From Candidatus Epulonipiscium viviparus (GTDB taxonomy: Bacteria > Bacillota > Clostridia > Lachnospirales > Cellulosilyticaceae), in contig NZ_CP117982.1 of NCBI RefSeq assembly GCF_030708075.1, positions 124,001 to 188,000 on the forward strand: a stretch of DNA of 64,000 bases, read 5' to 3'. This document shows positions 54,999-63,292 of the stretch, one piece after another. How positions within the stretch are numbered: position 1 is the stretch's first letter; each line of letters opens with the position of its first letter. Made by a program: the position numbers and the translations under genes. Under the pieces are notes generated by a model that saw nothing but the letters and a program-made list of their open reading frames with translations, had not been told where the DNA came from and did no database searches.

Positions 54999-55470
54999 TA
55001 ATGGAGTATCGACTGTATACGCTTCGAACGTGTTGGCTTCTTTGTTGGACGGCTTGCGTTGCGTCGGTTACGGTGTTGTCAAAATGATCTGCAGATGTTC
55101 TTTGCTCATCGATTAGTTCGAAGGCTTCTATCTGCATGGTGTTTACTATTCTGTTGTGCATATTATATGGATCGCGGGTGCTATACATCAGATGAAATAC
55201 TTCAGATTTCGGAAGAGCTTGAATAACCAAATTGAATCCGATTGGCGTAAATGCGTGTATCGATGGAATATTGCTCCAAATTTGATCTATAATGTCTATT
55301 GCAGTTGTATGGATTCTCAGTTGAATATTTTTGAGTGATTTTCCAGAAATATTTTTAATATACACATTGCTAAACTTTCCGGCAGAGGTCGATGAAACAT
55401 TTTGAGTCATTATAAGCATGGGCTCTGTGGAATCGTAATTCAAAGTTGAGGATAATGGTATTGAATGCAT
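54937..55470 (-). CDS. Hypothetical protein, possible N-terminal domain of the Ser/Asn-rich protein
   Basis: 177 residues; AAAGGA lies nine bases before the ATG. Residues ~15-125 look like a beta-sandwich domain (KFSNVYIKNISGKSLKNIQL; AFTPIGFNLVIQALPKSEVF). The last ~40 residues (QQRSQHVRSVYSRY...) look unlike a natural end, whereas the +1 frame in that stretch reads plausibly and joins the frame starting at 54998. I think a single-base indel near 55055 splits one gene. Not assigned to a known family; its neighbours suggest a surface or spore-layer protein. Confidence 0.6.
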   Translation of the reverse strand: MHSIPLSSTLNYDSTEPMLIMTQNVSSTSAGKFSNVYIKNISGKSLKNIQLRIHTTAIDIIDQIWSNIPSIHAFTPIGFNLVIQALPKSEVFHLMYSTRDPYNMHNRIVNTMQIEAFELIDEQRTSADHFDNTVTDATQAVQQRSQHVRSVYSRYSINEKHQFSGRYSKKYSSAKKF

Positions 55471-55502
55471 AGGTGATAGTCCTTTCTATATAAGATTGCA
55501 CA

Positions 55503-56195
55503 TTAAATTTTAGATTTTCTGGGTATTTTTTCCTTTGTTTTGGCTAATTTTTTGGATGAGTTTTTCGTATTTGAAAGCACAGATAAGTTATTGCCTACAT
55601 ATGACGTTCTATCGATATTTGATAACAATTTGTATGTTTTTTGGGCATCGTCATAGCGTATAAAAAGAGTGTATATCCGAAATTTTTTTGACTTCGGCAG
55701 TGCTAAACGAATAGTTTGATGCTCAAGGTCGATGATTTCTAAGTAATATTTCTTTGCAGGATCCAATATGGAATAGGAACTTACATTTGTATATGAATTT
55801 TTGAGAAGGATCGGAGGATCTATTTCTGTACATAACGCTACCGAATGGATTTCCTTTGCAAAGTTACCAAATCTCGCGGCATAGTATATATCTTTAAATG
55901 ACATATTTCTTTCCTCAGAAAGTATACATTTAAAAGCAGATTCATCTTTAGATTTTTTGGAAATAGCAAACATATAACTAGCGCCAGGTCGTAAATTTAC
56001 TCGCTTTATCACAATAACATCATTAGTTAGCCTATTGATTACAGAAATATTATGAAAGCCCGAAGAAATTGGTCTATAGTTTTTAATTTTTTCTGGAAAG
56101 AGTTGCTTTAGATGCGTTTTTTCTTCGACCAAAATAGCAATGGGCTGGTCAGTAAAATTGATATAAGCAATATGAGAAATTTCTTTGTTTTTCAT
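55503..56195 (-). CDS. DUF4397-like protein
   Basis: 230 residues with two similar beta-rich halves: SHIAYINFTDQPIAILVEEK ... YRPISSGFHNISVIN ... GASYMFAIS, and SVALCTEIDPPILLKNSY with YSILDPAKKYYLEIID. This resembles the DUF4397 pattern of small envelope-associated domains in Bacillota. There is no signal peptide or membrane helix, and the C-terminus is Lys-rich (SSKKLAKTKEKIPRKSKI). GGAGG precedes the ATG by seven bases. It is 32 bases upstream of the 177-residue gene and probably co-transcribed, so it may belong to the same surface or spore structure. Confidence 0.6.
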   Translation of the reverse strand: MKNKEISHIAYINFTDQPIAILVEEKTHLKQLFPEKIKNYRPISSGFHNISVINRLTNDVIVIKRVNLRPGASYMFAISKKSKDESAFKCILSEERNMSFKDIYYAARFGNFAKEIHSVALCTEIDPPILLKNSYTNVSSYSILDPAKKYYLEIIDLEHQTIRLALPKSKKFRIYTLFIRYDDAQKTYKLLSNIDRTSYVGNNLSVLSNTKNSSKKLAKTKEKIPRKSKI

Positions 56196-56348
56196 ATTAA
56201 GGCCTCCATAATGTTATTTTTATAAGTATATGGTAAAAATCCCTGTTAATTCTATTTAATTTTTTGTAATAAGTAGGACAAAGAGCAACATCTAGAGAGA
56301 TAGATCAAAGGATATGTAAATAAGGAAAAATATGGCATAAGTTGCAAC

Positions 56349-56378
56349 AAAAAAAACTCCCCATAGTTAAATGGAGAG
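56349..56378 (-). terminator. Rho-independent terminator of the permease gene
   Basis: Minus-strand CTCTCCAT (56371-56378) pairs with ATGGGGAG (56357-56364) including one G-U pair, followed by eight T. It lies just behind the permease stop codon. Confidence 0.85.
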
Positions 56379-56390
56379 AAGAACATCTGC

Positions 56391-57722
56391 TTATGCCGCA
56401 ATTTTGTTAGCGCGTTTTGTATTAAATTGTTTTACGAGACTTCTAATAATTAGTAAACCAAAAACTATAGCAATTACGGTGCGATATAAATCATGGCCAT
56501 GAAGATGAGCATGAACTGATTCTATTATTACATTTGAGTTAAATAAAGAGATCATAGCGTCTAAAAATAATCCGCAAACTACACTAGATATGGCAATGCA
56601 AGTTAAGTATACAGCCATTGTTTTTTTACCCAGGCTTTTGAACAATATGGAAAGAGATGCGATATTGGTAACCGGACCAGCAAACAAAAATACAAACGCG
56701 GCTCCAGGAGAAATTCCCTTCATCATCAAAGATACTGCAATAGGGATAGACGCCGTAGAGCACACATACATCGGAATCCCGATCACCAGCATGATAAGCA
56801 TAACTAATATAGGTGACTGAATACTAGCAATCCAAGTTTCGGGAAGAGAGGTACTGATCAACGCCGCAATTATAAGGCCAATTACAAGATTGACGGCAAT
56901 TTCGTCTAAAAAATCTCCAAATCCATAGGTAAATATACTAACTACTTTAGCTTTAAATGAAGGTTCAGCCGGTGTCGCATCATGAGAACAGCAAGAGTGA
57001 GCCGTTTTGGCCGGTGCCGCATCATGAGAACAGCAAGAGTGAGCCGTTTTGGCCGGTGCCGCATCATGAGAACAGCAAGAGTGAGCCGTTTTGGCCGGTG
57101 CCGCATCATGAGAACAGCAAGAGTGAGCCGTTTTGGCCGGTGCCGCATCATGAGAACAGCAAGAGTGAGCCGTTTTGGCCGGTGCCGCATCATGAGAACA
57201 GCAAGAGTGAGCCGTTTTGGCCGGTGCCGCATCATGAGAACAGCAAGAGTGAGCCGTTTTGGCCGGTGCCGCATCATGAGAACAGCTACAATTAGTTTTT
57301 ACTTTATATTGAACTGACTCTTTTTTGCAAAATTTGTTTGTAACTATTCCAGAAAAAATTCCAGAAATGAAGGCTGCAACAGCCCGAAAAATAGCAAACA
57401 CAGGGCCCATCATTCCGTATGTTGCAATAATACTATCCACGCCGGTTTGTGGTGTAGAAGTAAGAAAACTTACGACGGCACCTTTGCTAGCGCCATTTTC
57501 CCCCAGATACAAGGCTGTTGGTACAACTCCACATGAGCATAATGGAAGCGGAACCCCAACAACCGAAGCTTTGATTACTGATTTTGTGTCATCGTTTCCA
57601 ACATGCTTTAGTACGGTTTCTTTTTTCACAAATGCGTGTAAAATACCAGTAAAAATTATTCCGATGACTAAATAAAATGACATATCAACGAACAGATGCC
57701 ATAGATTATTGATATACTCCAT
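56391..57722 (-). CDS. SO_0444/YraQ-type permease with Cys/His repeat loop, probable metal efflux
   Basis: 443 residues. The N-terminal half has four membrane helices with the conserved PLPLCSCGVVPTALYLGENG motif. The C-terminal half has more helices with GIPMYVCSTASIPIAVSLMM and APGAAFVFLFAGP-like motifs. Between them, residues ~146-255, lies a soluble loop of eight CSHDAAPAKTAHSC-type units. The family is linked to Cu/Zn or arsenical efflux, and some members carry a short Cys/His loop. Here the loop is greatly expanded, with about three Cys/His per 14 residues, suggesting metal capture on the cytoplasmic side. Starts at ATG 57722 after GGAGG. Confidence 0.8.
   Translation of the reverse strand: MEYINNLWHLFVDMSFYLVIGIIFTGILHAFVKKETVLKHVGNDDTKSVIKASVVGVPLPLCSCGVVPTALYLGENGASKGAVVSFLTSTPQTGVDSIIATYGMMGPVFAIFRAVAAFISGIFSGIVTNKFCKKESVQYKVKTNCSCSHDAAPAKTAHSCCSHDAAPAKTAHSCCSHDAAPAKTAHSCCSHDAAPAKTAHSCCSHDAAPAKTAHSCCSHDAAPAKTAHSCCSHDAAPAKTAHSCCSHDATPAEPSFKAKVVSIFTYGFGDFLDEIAVNLVIGLIIAALISTSLPETWIASIQSPILVMLIMLVIGIPMYVCSTASIPIAVSLMMKGISPGAAFVFLFAGPVTNIASLSILFKSLGKKTMAVYLTCIAISSVVCGLFLDAMISLFNSNVIIESVHAHLHGHDLYRTVIAIVFGLLIIRSLVKQFNTKRANKIAA
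56974..57290 (-). repeat. 42-bp tandem repeats in the permease loop (8 starts, 7 full units)
   Basis: The unit starts at 56974 and recurs every 42 bp through 57268. Internal copies are identical at the DNA level; only the outermost differ. The perfect identity indicates recent expansion and likely copy-number variation that preserves frame. Confidence 0.95.
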
Positions 57723-57857
57723 TCAATATCCTCCCTCTAAATTATATATATTTATATAGTACTCTGCCCTTAACAATGTTGTCAATAATTTTATATCCAT
57801 TATTTTTTTAGAATAATTTTGAGTGCTTAATTTTTTTGAAATATTTTTGGATTTTAC

Positions 57858-57885
57858 TTGCAATTTCAAAAATAATGTGTATAAT
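57858..57885 (+). promoter_or_regulatory. Probable sigma-A promoter of the alanine symporter gene
   Basis: TTGCAA (57858-57863) and perfect TATAAT (57880-57885) with a 16-base spacer. It is about 190 bases before the start codon, leaving a long leader. Confidence 0.6.
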
Positions 57886-57891
57886 GTAAAA

Positions 57892-58078
57892 CTATAAATA
57901 TAATAGTAGTGAAAGCCGCTATTACAAGCAGCGCTTCATTATAACAACCAGCTTTGAAAGCAATAGTGACAAACAAGATGCAAGCTAAATCTTCCGTACA
58001 ACCAAAACGTATCTCATGGCGGTAGATGATAAATACGCATCTTTTTTGTGTCGCAAAAAAATGTTGGAGGGATATAAT
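57892..58078 (+). other. Long untranslated leader of the symporter gene, no known riboswitch recognised
   Basis: The leader contains CGCTATT near 57918 that can pair with AATAGTG near 57966. It also has AGATG (58024-58028) pairing with CATCT (58038-58042) directly before TTTTTT, an attenuator-like arrangement with a weak stem. I find no T-box, glycine or other class consensus. The remaining part of the gap 57723-57857 is AT-rich with nothing else visible. Confidence 0.35.
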
Positions 58079-59500
58079 ATGACAGATTTTTTGATATCAA
58101 TTAATGATATTGTATGGGGAGTTCCACTGATTATATTAATATTATTTTGTGGAATCAGCTTAACCATAAAACTGCGAGGAATTCAAGTTACACAACTGGG
58201 GCAAGCATTAAAATATATGTTAAAAAATGAGCACGGTGGCGTTGGCGAGATCTCCTCTTTTGCCGCATTATGTACCGCACTTTCAGCGACGATAGGAACA
58301 GGAAATATTATCGGAGTCGCATCTGCCATTGCGGCGGGCGGACCAGGAGCATTGTTTTGGATGGAAGTCGCTGCGTTCTTTGGGATGGCTACAAAATATG
58401 CCGAAGGTTTTTTGGCTATAAAATATCGTGAAATTAAAAAAGACAATCGCGTTTTGGGTGGACCATTTTATTACATAGAAAAAGGGATGGGAGTTAAGTT
58501 TAAGTGGCTAGCAAAATGCTTTGCGATTTTTGGAGCTCTTGCAGGCTTACTAGGCATCGGAACCATAACTCAAATCAATGGCATAACCTCCGCGGCGCAA
58601 AACTTTTTCGATCCACAACAAGCGGGTGTAGTTTTTCATATAGGAGAAACCGCAATCACTACCACTACCATCGTAGTCGGGCTTGTCGTAACCGTATGTG
58701 CAGCATTGGTAATTATTGGAGGCATCAAACGTATTTCGACAATCGCTGCAGTTGTTGTTCCTTTTATGGCAATCGTCTATCTGGTTATGGGAATTTTCGT
58801 TATTGCGTTTAACATCGACTTAATTCCTTCCGCGTTATCAGCCATAGTGGTGGGAGCGTTCAATCCTCAGGCCGTGATGGGAGGAGTAATTGGGGTCACA
58901 ATAAAAACGGCCATTCAAAAAGGAGTGGCACGCGGAATTTTTTCAAACGAGGCCGGTTTGGGATCTGCGCCAATTGCCGCTGCCGCCGCTTCTACAAAAG
59001 ATCCAGTTCGCCAAGGTCTAGTTACAATGACCGGAACTTTCATCGATACAATCATCATATGTACTATAACAGGATTGGCCATTGTTATGACCGGTGCGTG
59101 GCTTCCGGAGTTGGGTCTTGAGGGGGCCGAAATCACAATGTACGCTTTTAGCGAGGCGCTACCTTTTTCATCAACAGTCAGTTCTTTTCTATTAATGAGC
59201 TGCTTAATATTTTTTGCCTTCACCACCATTTTGGGTTGGGACTATTACGCTGAAAAATGTATTGAGTATTTAACCGATGGCAACACAAAAGTCGTTCAGT
59301 GCTATAGATGGTTATATATAGCAATGATATTTATTGGACCATACATAACAGTAGCAGCAGTATGGACCATTGCAGACATTTTCAACGGATTGATGGCGAT
59401 TCCAAATACTATCGCGCTGATTGCGTTATCCAAAATTGTAGCAAGCGAGACCAACAGTTACATTGCAAAGGCAAAAAATAAAAAATCGTTACATCCATAA
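58079..59500 (+). CDS. alsT: Sodium:alanine/glycine symporter (AGCS family)
   Basis: 473 residues with about 11 membrane segments. Family marks are FAALCTALSATIGTGNIIGV, GGPGALFWMEVAAFFGMATK, and GIFSNEAGLGSAPIAAAAA. It takes up alanine or glycine with sodium. The chosen ATG is seven bases after GGAGGG; an in-frame start 21 codons upstream would lie in the structured leader. Single gene with its own promoter and terminator. Confidence 0.92.
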   Translation: MTDFLISINDIVWGVPLIILILFCGISLTIKLRGIQVTQLGQALKYMLKNEHGGVGEISSFAALCTALSATIGTGNIIGVASAIAAGGPGALFWMEVAAFFGMATKYAEGFLAIKYREIKKDNRVLGGPFYYIEKGMGVKFKWLAKCFAIFGALAGLLGIGTITQINGITSAAQNFFDPQQAGVVFHIGETAITTTTIVVGLVVTVCAALVIIGGIKRISTIAAVVVPFMAIVYLVMGIFVIAFNIDLIPSALSAIVVGAFNPQAVMGGVIGVTIKTAIQKGVARGIFSNEAGLGSAPIAAAAASTKDPVRQGLVTMTGTFIDTIIICTITGLAIVMTGAWLPELGLEGAEITMYAFSEALPFSSTVSSFLLMSCLIFFAFTTILGWDYYAEKCIEYLTDGNTKVVQCYRWLYIAMIFIGPYITVAAVWTIADIFNGLMAIPNTIALIALSKIVASETNSYIAKAKNKKSLHP

Positions 59501-59514
59501 TAAAAGCTCCAGTT

Positions 59515-59545
59515 ATCTCTCCTATTTCGCATGGGAGAGATTTTT
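59515..59545 (+). terminator. Rho-independent terminator after the symporter gene
   Basis: ATCTCTCC (59515-59522) pairs with GGAGAGAT (59534-59541), followed by TTTTT. The last bases overlap a residual end of the convergent Gln/Met-rich repeat sequence. Confidence 0.85.
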
Positions 59546-60290
59546 ATTTTGACATTGGCAGCTCTTCCAGCATCTGAAGTTGCGGCTCCGGCATTTGCGA
59601 TTGATATGAGTTATGCATCTGAGGTTGCGGCCCTTGCATTTGTGATTGATATGAGTTATGCATCTAAGGTTGCGGCCCTTGAAATAGCGACCGCGGTTTC
59701 TGTTCTCTCTCCTATTTTACATGGAAAAAATTGTTACATTGGTGGTGGAGACATAGGCGCATCAAAAGTAGCCATATTTTGCATAAAGGCCTCTTTCGCT
59801 TCTTTGAATGGTTTGGATTTTGGATACGCACCGTAAGTAGGATCATGAGGTTGATGAGTAGCGGGAGGATCTTCTTTGGCCACAAAGGGGGCGCTCTTTA
59901 GCATGCCTGACTGAGGCCCTTGCATCTGAGGTTGCGGCCCTTGCATTTGTGATTGATATGAGTTATGCGTCTGAGGTTGCGGCTCCGGCATTTGCGATTG
60001 ATATGAGTTATGCATCTGAGGTTGCGGTCCTTGCATTTGCGATTGATATGTGTTATGCATCTGAGGTTGCGGCTCCTTGCATTTGCGATTGATATGAGTT
60101 ATGCGTCTGAGGTTGCGGCTCCGGCATTTGCGTTTGATATGAGTTATGCATCTAAGGTTGCGGCTCCGGCATCTACGATTAATATGAGTTATGCATCTGA
60201 GGTTGCGGCTCCGGCATTTGCGATTGATATGAGTTATGCATCTGAGGTTGCGGCTCCGGCATTTGCGAGGTTGCGGCTCCGGCATATGAG
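59544..60290 (-). repeat. MHNSYQSQM-type repeats beyond the gene end (residual and duplicated tail)
   Basis: Units of about 45-48 bp encode MHNSYQSQMQGPQPQ or MHNSYQSQMPEPQPQ. They continue downstream of the first stop, interrupted by frame changes. The last stretch (59664 to 59544) reads cleanly into a short end, EPQLQMLEELPMSK, before a stop. This looks like the remains of an older C-terminus, now separated from the gene body by the duplicated segment. Confidence 0.7.
59654..59938 (-). repeat. Duplicated 285-bp segment, downstream copy
   Basis: By eye identical to 60291-60575, at an offset of 637 bp. It encodes the proline-rich end KSAPFVAKEDPPATHQPHDP to APMSPPPM plus the bases after its stop codon. 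Confidence 0.92.
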
Positions 60291-60300
60291 AGTTATGCAT
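59734..60300 (-). pseudogene. Duplicated C-terminal fragment of the Gln/Met-rich protein
   Basis: 188 codons without a ribosome binding site. It starts in an out-of-frame read of the repeats (CRSRNLRCITHINRK), then switches at KCKEPQPQ to the proper MHNTYQSQMQGPQPQ units and ends with the same proline-rich tail as the upstream copy. It arose by the 637-bp segmental duplication and is probably not translated on its own. Confidence 0.65.
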
Positions 60301-60575
60301 CTAAGGTTGCGGCCCTTGAAATAGCGACCGCGGTTTCTGTTCTCTCTCCTATTTTACATGGAAAAAATTGTTACATTGGTGGTGGAGACATAGGCGCATC
60401 AAAAGTAGCCATATTTTGCATAAAGGCCTCTTTCGCTTCTTTGAATGGTTTGGATTTTGGATACGCACCGTAAGTAGGATCATGAGGTTGATGAGTAGCG
60501 GGAGGATCTTCTTTGGCCACAAAGGGGGCGCTCTTTAGCATGCCTGACTGAGGCCCTTGCATCTGAGGTTGCGGC
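60291..60575 (-). repeat. Duplicated 285-bp segment, upstream copy
   Basis: Partner of 59654-59938. It carries the proper C-terminal coding sequence of the Gln/Met-rich protein, with the stop at 60371. Confidence 0.92.
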
Positions 60576-61829
60576 TCCTTGCATTTGCGATTGATATGAG
60601 TTATGCATCTGAGGTTGCGACTCCGGCATTTGCGATTGATATGAGTTATGCATCTGAGGTTGCGGCCCTTGCATTTGCGATTGATATGAGTTATGCATCT
60701 GAGGTTGCGGCCCTTGCATTTGCGATTGATATGAGTTATGCATCTGAGGTTGCGAATTCTTCGTTTGAAGTTGCGTAGTTAATTGTTGAACTTGTTGTTG
60801 CAATAGTATGAGCTGTTGTTGGTATCTTATATTTATTCCTTCTATTAACATGTCGAGCTCTATGTTCTCTTCCAAATCGGGATGGATTCCAATTGTGTCA
60901 ATCGCAGAGATAACAGCAAGCCGTATCGTGGTTGTGATTTGCGCAAAAAGATGAGTTGCTTGAATAGAGTTCTTAATCGTCGCGCTAAACTTTGTGAATA
61001 CGATATCATTTTGTAATGAGCTCTTTGCCGGAGTACTAAATGTTTGCGCACCATCTATAGAAAGAGCTGTATATAAAATATTTCCATCGACAAAATTAAC
61101 CCAGATACAATCAATATATTTAAACATCGTTGCATCTTCAAATCGTACGACTGTTGCGACTATCGCTTCTGATGTTGTAGTTTTATATATCAACTGATTC
61201 TGACCATACATATTTTGTAGGTATAGTACGTGTATCTGATCGTCAATAATACAAGCATCATATTGTAGTATTGGCATGGCGGCAGAAACGATCGTTTGCA
61301 ATGTTGGCTCTGCCAAACCGATTGTTAGACATTGAATCTCGGTAGCATTTTGTTCTTCCTGGAATAATATATATATATGGTCATTATTTGATAAACACAT
61401 AAAAGTAGGAGCGGTAAAATTTGTAATTACGGATTCTACCGCCGATTGCAAGCCATTAAGTGTTTGCCGTAGTAAAGTATTGGTATTTGACAGGTTGTCA
61501 TACGCTGTGTAGAAAAGATGCAGTATATTATTGAAATATATTAGTTGAAAATTTTCAAAAGTGAAAGGTCCATCAGACTCTTCAAATAATAGTGCACGTT
61601 TTGGTTGGTTATTTTGATATATTATATAGATAATTTGCCCTTTCAAATTTTTTACTATCAAGTGGATTAAACCCTTTGTATCTATGGTGGCGCAAAACTC
61701 ATCAGTGATGTTGCTGAGTAAAGTAACTGGACGACTGATTCCTGTTGCACAAAAGCTTTGGGCCACAAGACTTTGCTTGTTTTTTTCGATTTTAGTAAAT
61801 AAATTTTCGGACTGGCATAAAAAAACCAT
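60371..61829 (-). CDS. Beta-propeller-like protein with Gln/Met/Pro-rich C-terminal repeats (frameshift near 60575)
   Basis: About 485 residues after correcting one extra base; without correction the frame ends at 60480 after a nonsense tail. Residues 1-~325 show repeating beta blades (GLIHLIVKNLKGQIIYIIYQ; LHLFYTAYDNLSNTNTLL; HIYILFQEEQ; QIHVLYLQNMYGQNQLIYKT; GNILYTALSIDGAQTFSTPA), like sialidase-type propellers but without clear Asp-box or catalytic residues. A coiled coil (RYQQQLILLQQQVQQLTTQL) follows, then MHNSYQSQM repeats and a Pro-rich end. The ATG is preceded by AAAAGGAG. No signal peptide, so it is possibly a spore-surface or secreted-by-other-means protein. Confidence 0.68.
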
Positions 61830-62013
61830 ACTATCATCTCCTTTTATACATAATATTGAATATAAAAAAAAATATACTACAATTGTAACCCTTAAGCTTG
61901 CCCACTCATATATTAGATATTGGGAGTGACATTTATATAATTAGACATCCATTGTCGGGGAGTTGGTTGCCCGTACAAAAGGAAGTAGATATAATTAATA
62001 GGAGGTATAAATT

Positions 62014-63126
62014 ATGAGTTGTGGATGTAATAACGTAAATAGCAATTTGAATAGAGCTGTGATAACTAATAATATTAACACAGTAAATGGTGAAACCAAG
62101 CACTTTAGTAACGCTGGAATCTGTAATATTTGCCATCCTTTGGCTACTGAAATCCCAACAGTCGGAATCGCGTCACCGATCGAAGATGCTGGGTATTGCC
62201 CGCCAATTGGAGAGCCAAAATTATTAACTTTGATGGCTCCAGCTGTATATGATGAAAGCGGCTTTAATCTTTGCCGTACAATTAAGTTAGCAGACTTTGT
62301 TAATGCCTGCGATGGTCCTATGAGCCGAACAACAGACCTTTTGTTTGATGGACTGACAGTAAACGATCTCAAAAAAGCAACCCATCTTCAAGTCCAAGTT
62401 GTTGATATAGATTTTAATTTTGTTTGCCCTAAGAGTTCGCGATTTTCTGATATCAAGCCAGCGAAGAATAACCCAAATATTTCTCGAGTAACATTAAGAG
62501 ATATCGATGTAACGATAGCGGTAAAAGTAATTGATAACAATTGTAGAGTATGTAAAGAAGGAATGATGACTCTACGATATTTACCAGGTGAAAATTGCCC
62601 AGGTTATGACGAAGATACTAATCCAGCAAACGTTGCAATTGATTTATATACTCCGTATGGAGTTGCATTTGCGGCAGAAAATCCTGCAGGATGTAATAAA
62701 TTAGTTCCGATCGTAAATTATGTAGGATTCGTAGGATCAGATCTTTGCCAAGGTTGTGTGCAAGATTATGGGGTAATGCCATTATCAGGAGATGGCAGTG
62801 TTGACCAATATAAATATCTTCCATCTACCCATACCTTCAAAACTTTTGAACCAAACAACGGCCTTACCCAAGGTATTTCAGCTCAGGGACTTGCCAAAGT
62901 TATTAGCGGAGATGATGAATATCTGGCGATTGGTCTTACACTTTACTTTAAAGTAGTTTATTTTGTACAATACAAGTTTAATCACGAAGGACTTTGTGTA
63001 CCGCCGAAATTTGCAGTAGCAGGAAATCTTGAAACTAAGAGTTGCTTGTCATTTGTAGAAGGAGATCTTTTAGAGCAAAATATTTTGCCGCTTAGTGTTT
63101 GTATTCCTCCAAAGTCTTATTCTTAA
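62014..63126 (+). CDS. Cys-rich hypothetical protein, possibly a spore coat or surface component
   Basis: 370 residues with 17 cysteines, several in CxC/CxxC pairs (MSCGCNN, GICNICHP, NNCRVCKEG, DLCQGCVQD), spaced along a beta-rich body (LRDIDVTIAVKVIDNNC; LAIGLTLYFKVVYFVQYKF). No signal peptide or membrane helix. I do not recognise the family. Cysteine pairs in a non-exported protein of a spore former fit a cross-linked coat protein or a metal-binding structural protein; this is inference only. AGGAGG lies a good distance before the ATG and a UUCG-type hairpin terminator follows. Confidence 0.7.
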   Translation: MSCGCNNVNSNLNRAVITNNINTVNGETKHFSNAGICNICHPLATEIPTVGIASPIEDAGYCPPIGEPKLLTLMAPAVYDESGFNLCRTIKLADFVNACDGPMSRTTDLLFDGLTVNDLKKATHLQVQVVDIDFNFVCPKSSRFSDIKPAKNNPNISRVTLRDIDVTIAVKVIDNNCRVCKEGMMTLRYLPGENCPGYDEDTNPANVAIDLYTPYGVAFAAENPAGCNKLVPIVNYVGFVGSDLCQGCVQDYGVMPLSGDGSVDQYKYLPSTHTFKTFEPNNGLTQGISAQGLAKVISGDDEYLAIGLTLYFKVVYFVQYKFNHEGLCVPPKFAVAGNLETKSCLSFVEGDLLEQNILPLSVCIPPKSYS

Positions 63127-63144
63127 GTAATAATATTTAAAATA

Positions 63145-63176
63145 AAAGGTGTGACTTCGTGTTGCATCTTTTTTTT
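63145..63176 (+). terminator. Rho-independent terminator after the Cys-rich gene
   Basis: AAAGGTGTGAC and GTTGCATCTTT form an 11-bp stem with three G-U pairs around a short TTCG-containing loop, followed by a run of T. Confidence 0.8.
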
Positions 63177-63196
63177 ATGTATGGATTAAATTTTCA

Positions 63197-63225
63197 TTGA
63201 CAATCTTTGGAATAAAAGATAAAAT
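63197..63225 (+). promoter_or_regulatory. Sigma-A promoter of the EssC-like gene
   Basis: Perfect TTGACA (63197-63202) and TAAAAT (63220-63225) with a 17-base spacer, about 68 bases before the ATG. Confidence 0.75.
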
Positions 63226-63292
63226 TATGGAGCATACCAAGAGGTAAAAATTGTAAAAACATTTAATAATTATTTAGATAGGGAGGTAAAGA

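Noticed and set aside
56957-57317. Overlapping frames on both strands across the 42-bp repeats
   Set aside because: Products of a stop-free unit with length divisible by three; the permease frame has membrane helices and family motifs on both sides.
57892-58078. T-box or glycine riboswitch upstream of the alanine symporter
   Set aside because: No T-box sequence or paired glycine-aptamer core could be found.
59531-60778. Plus-strand frames with IDMSYASEVAA repeats
   Set aside because: Antisense shadows of the MHNSYQSQM repeats, without start signals.
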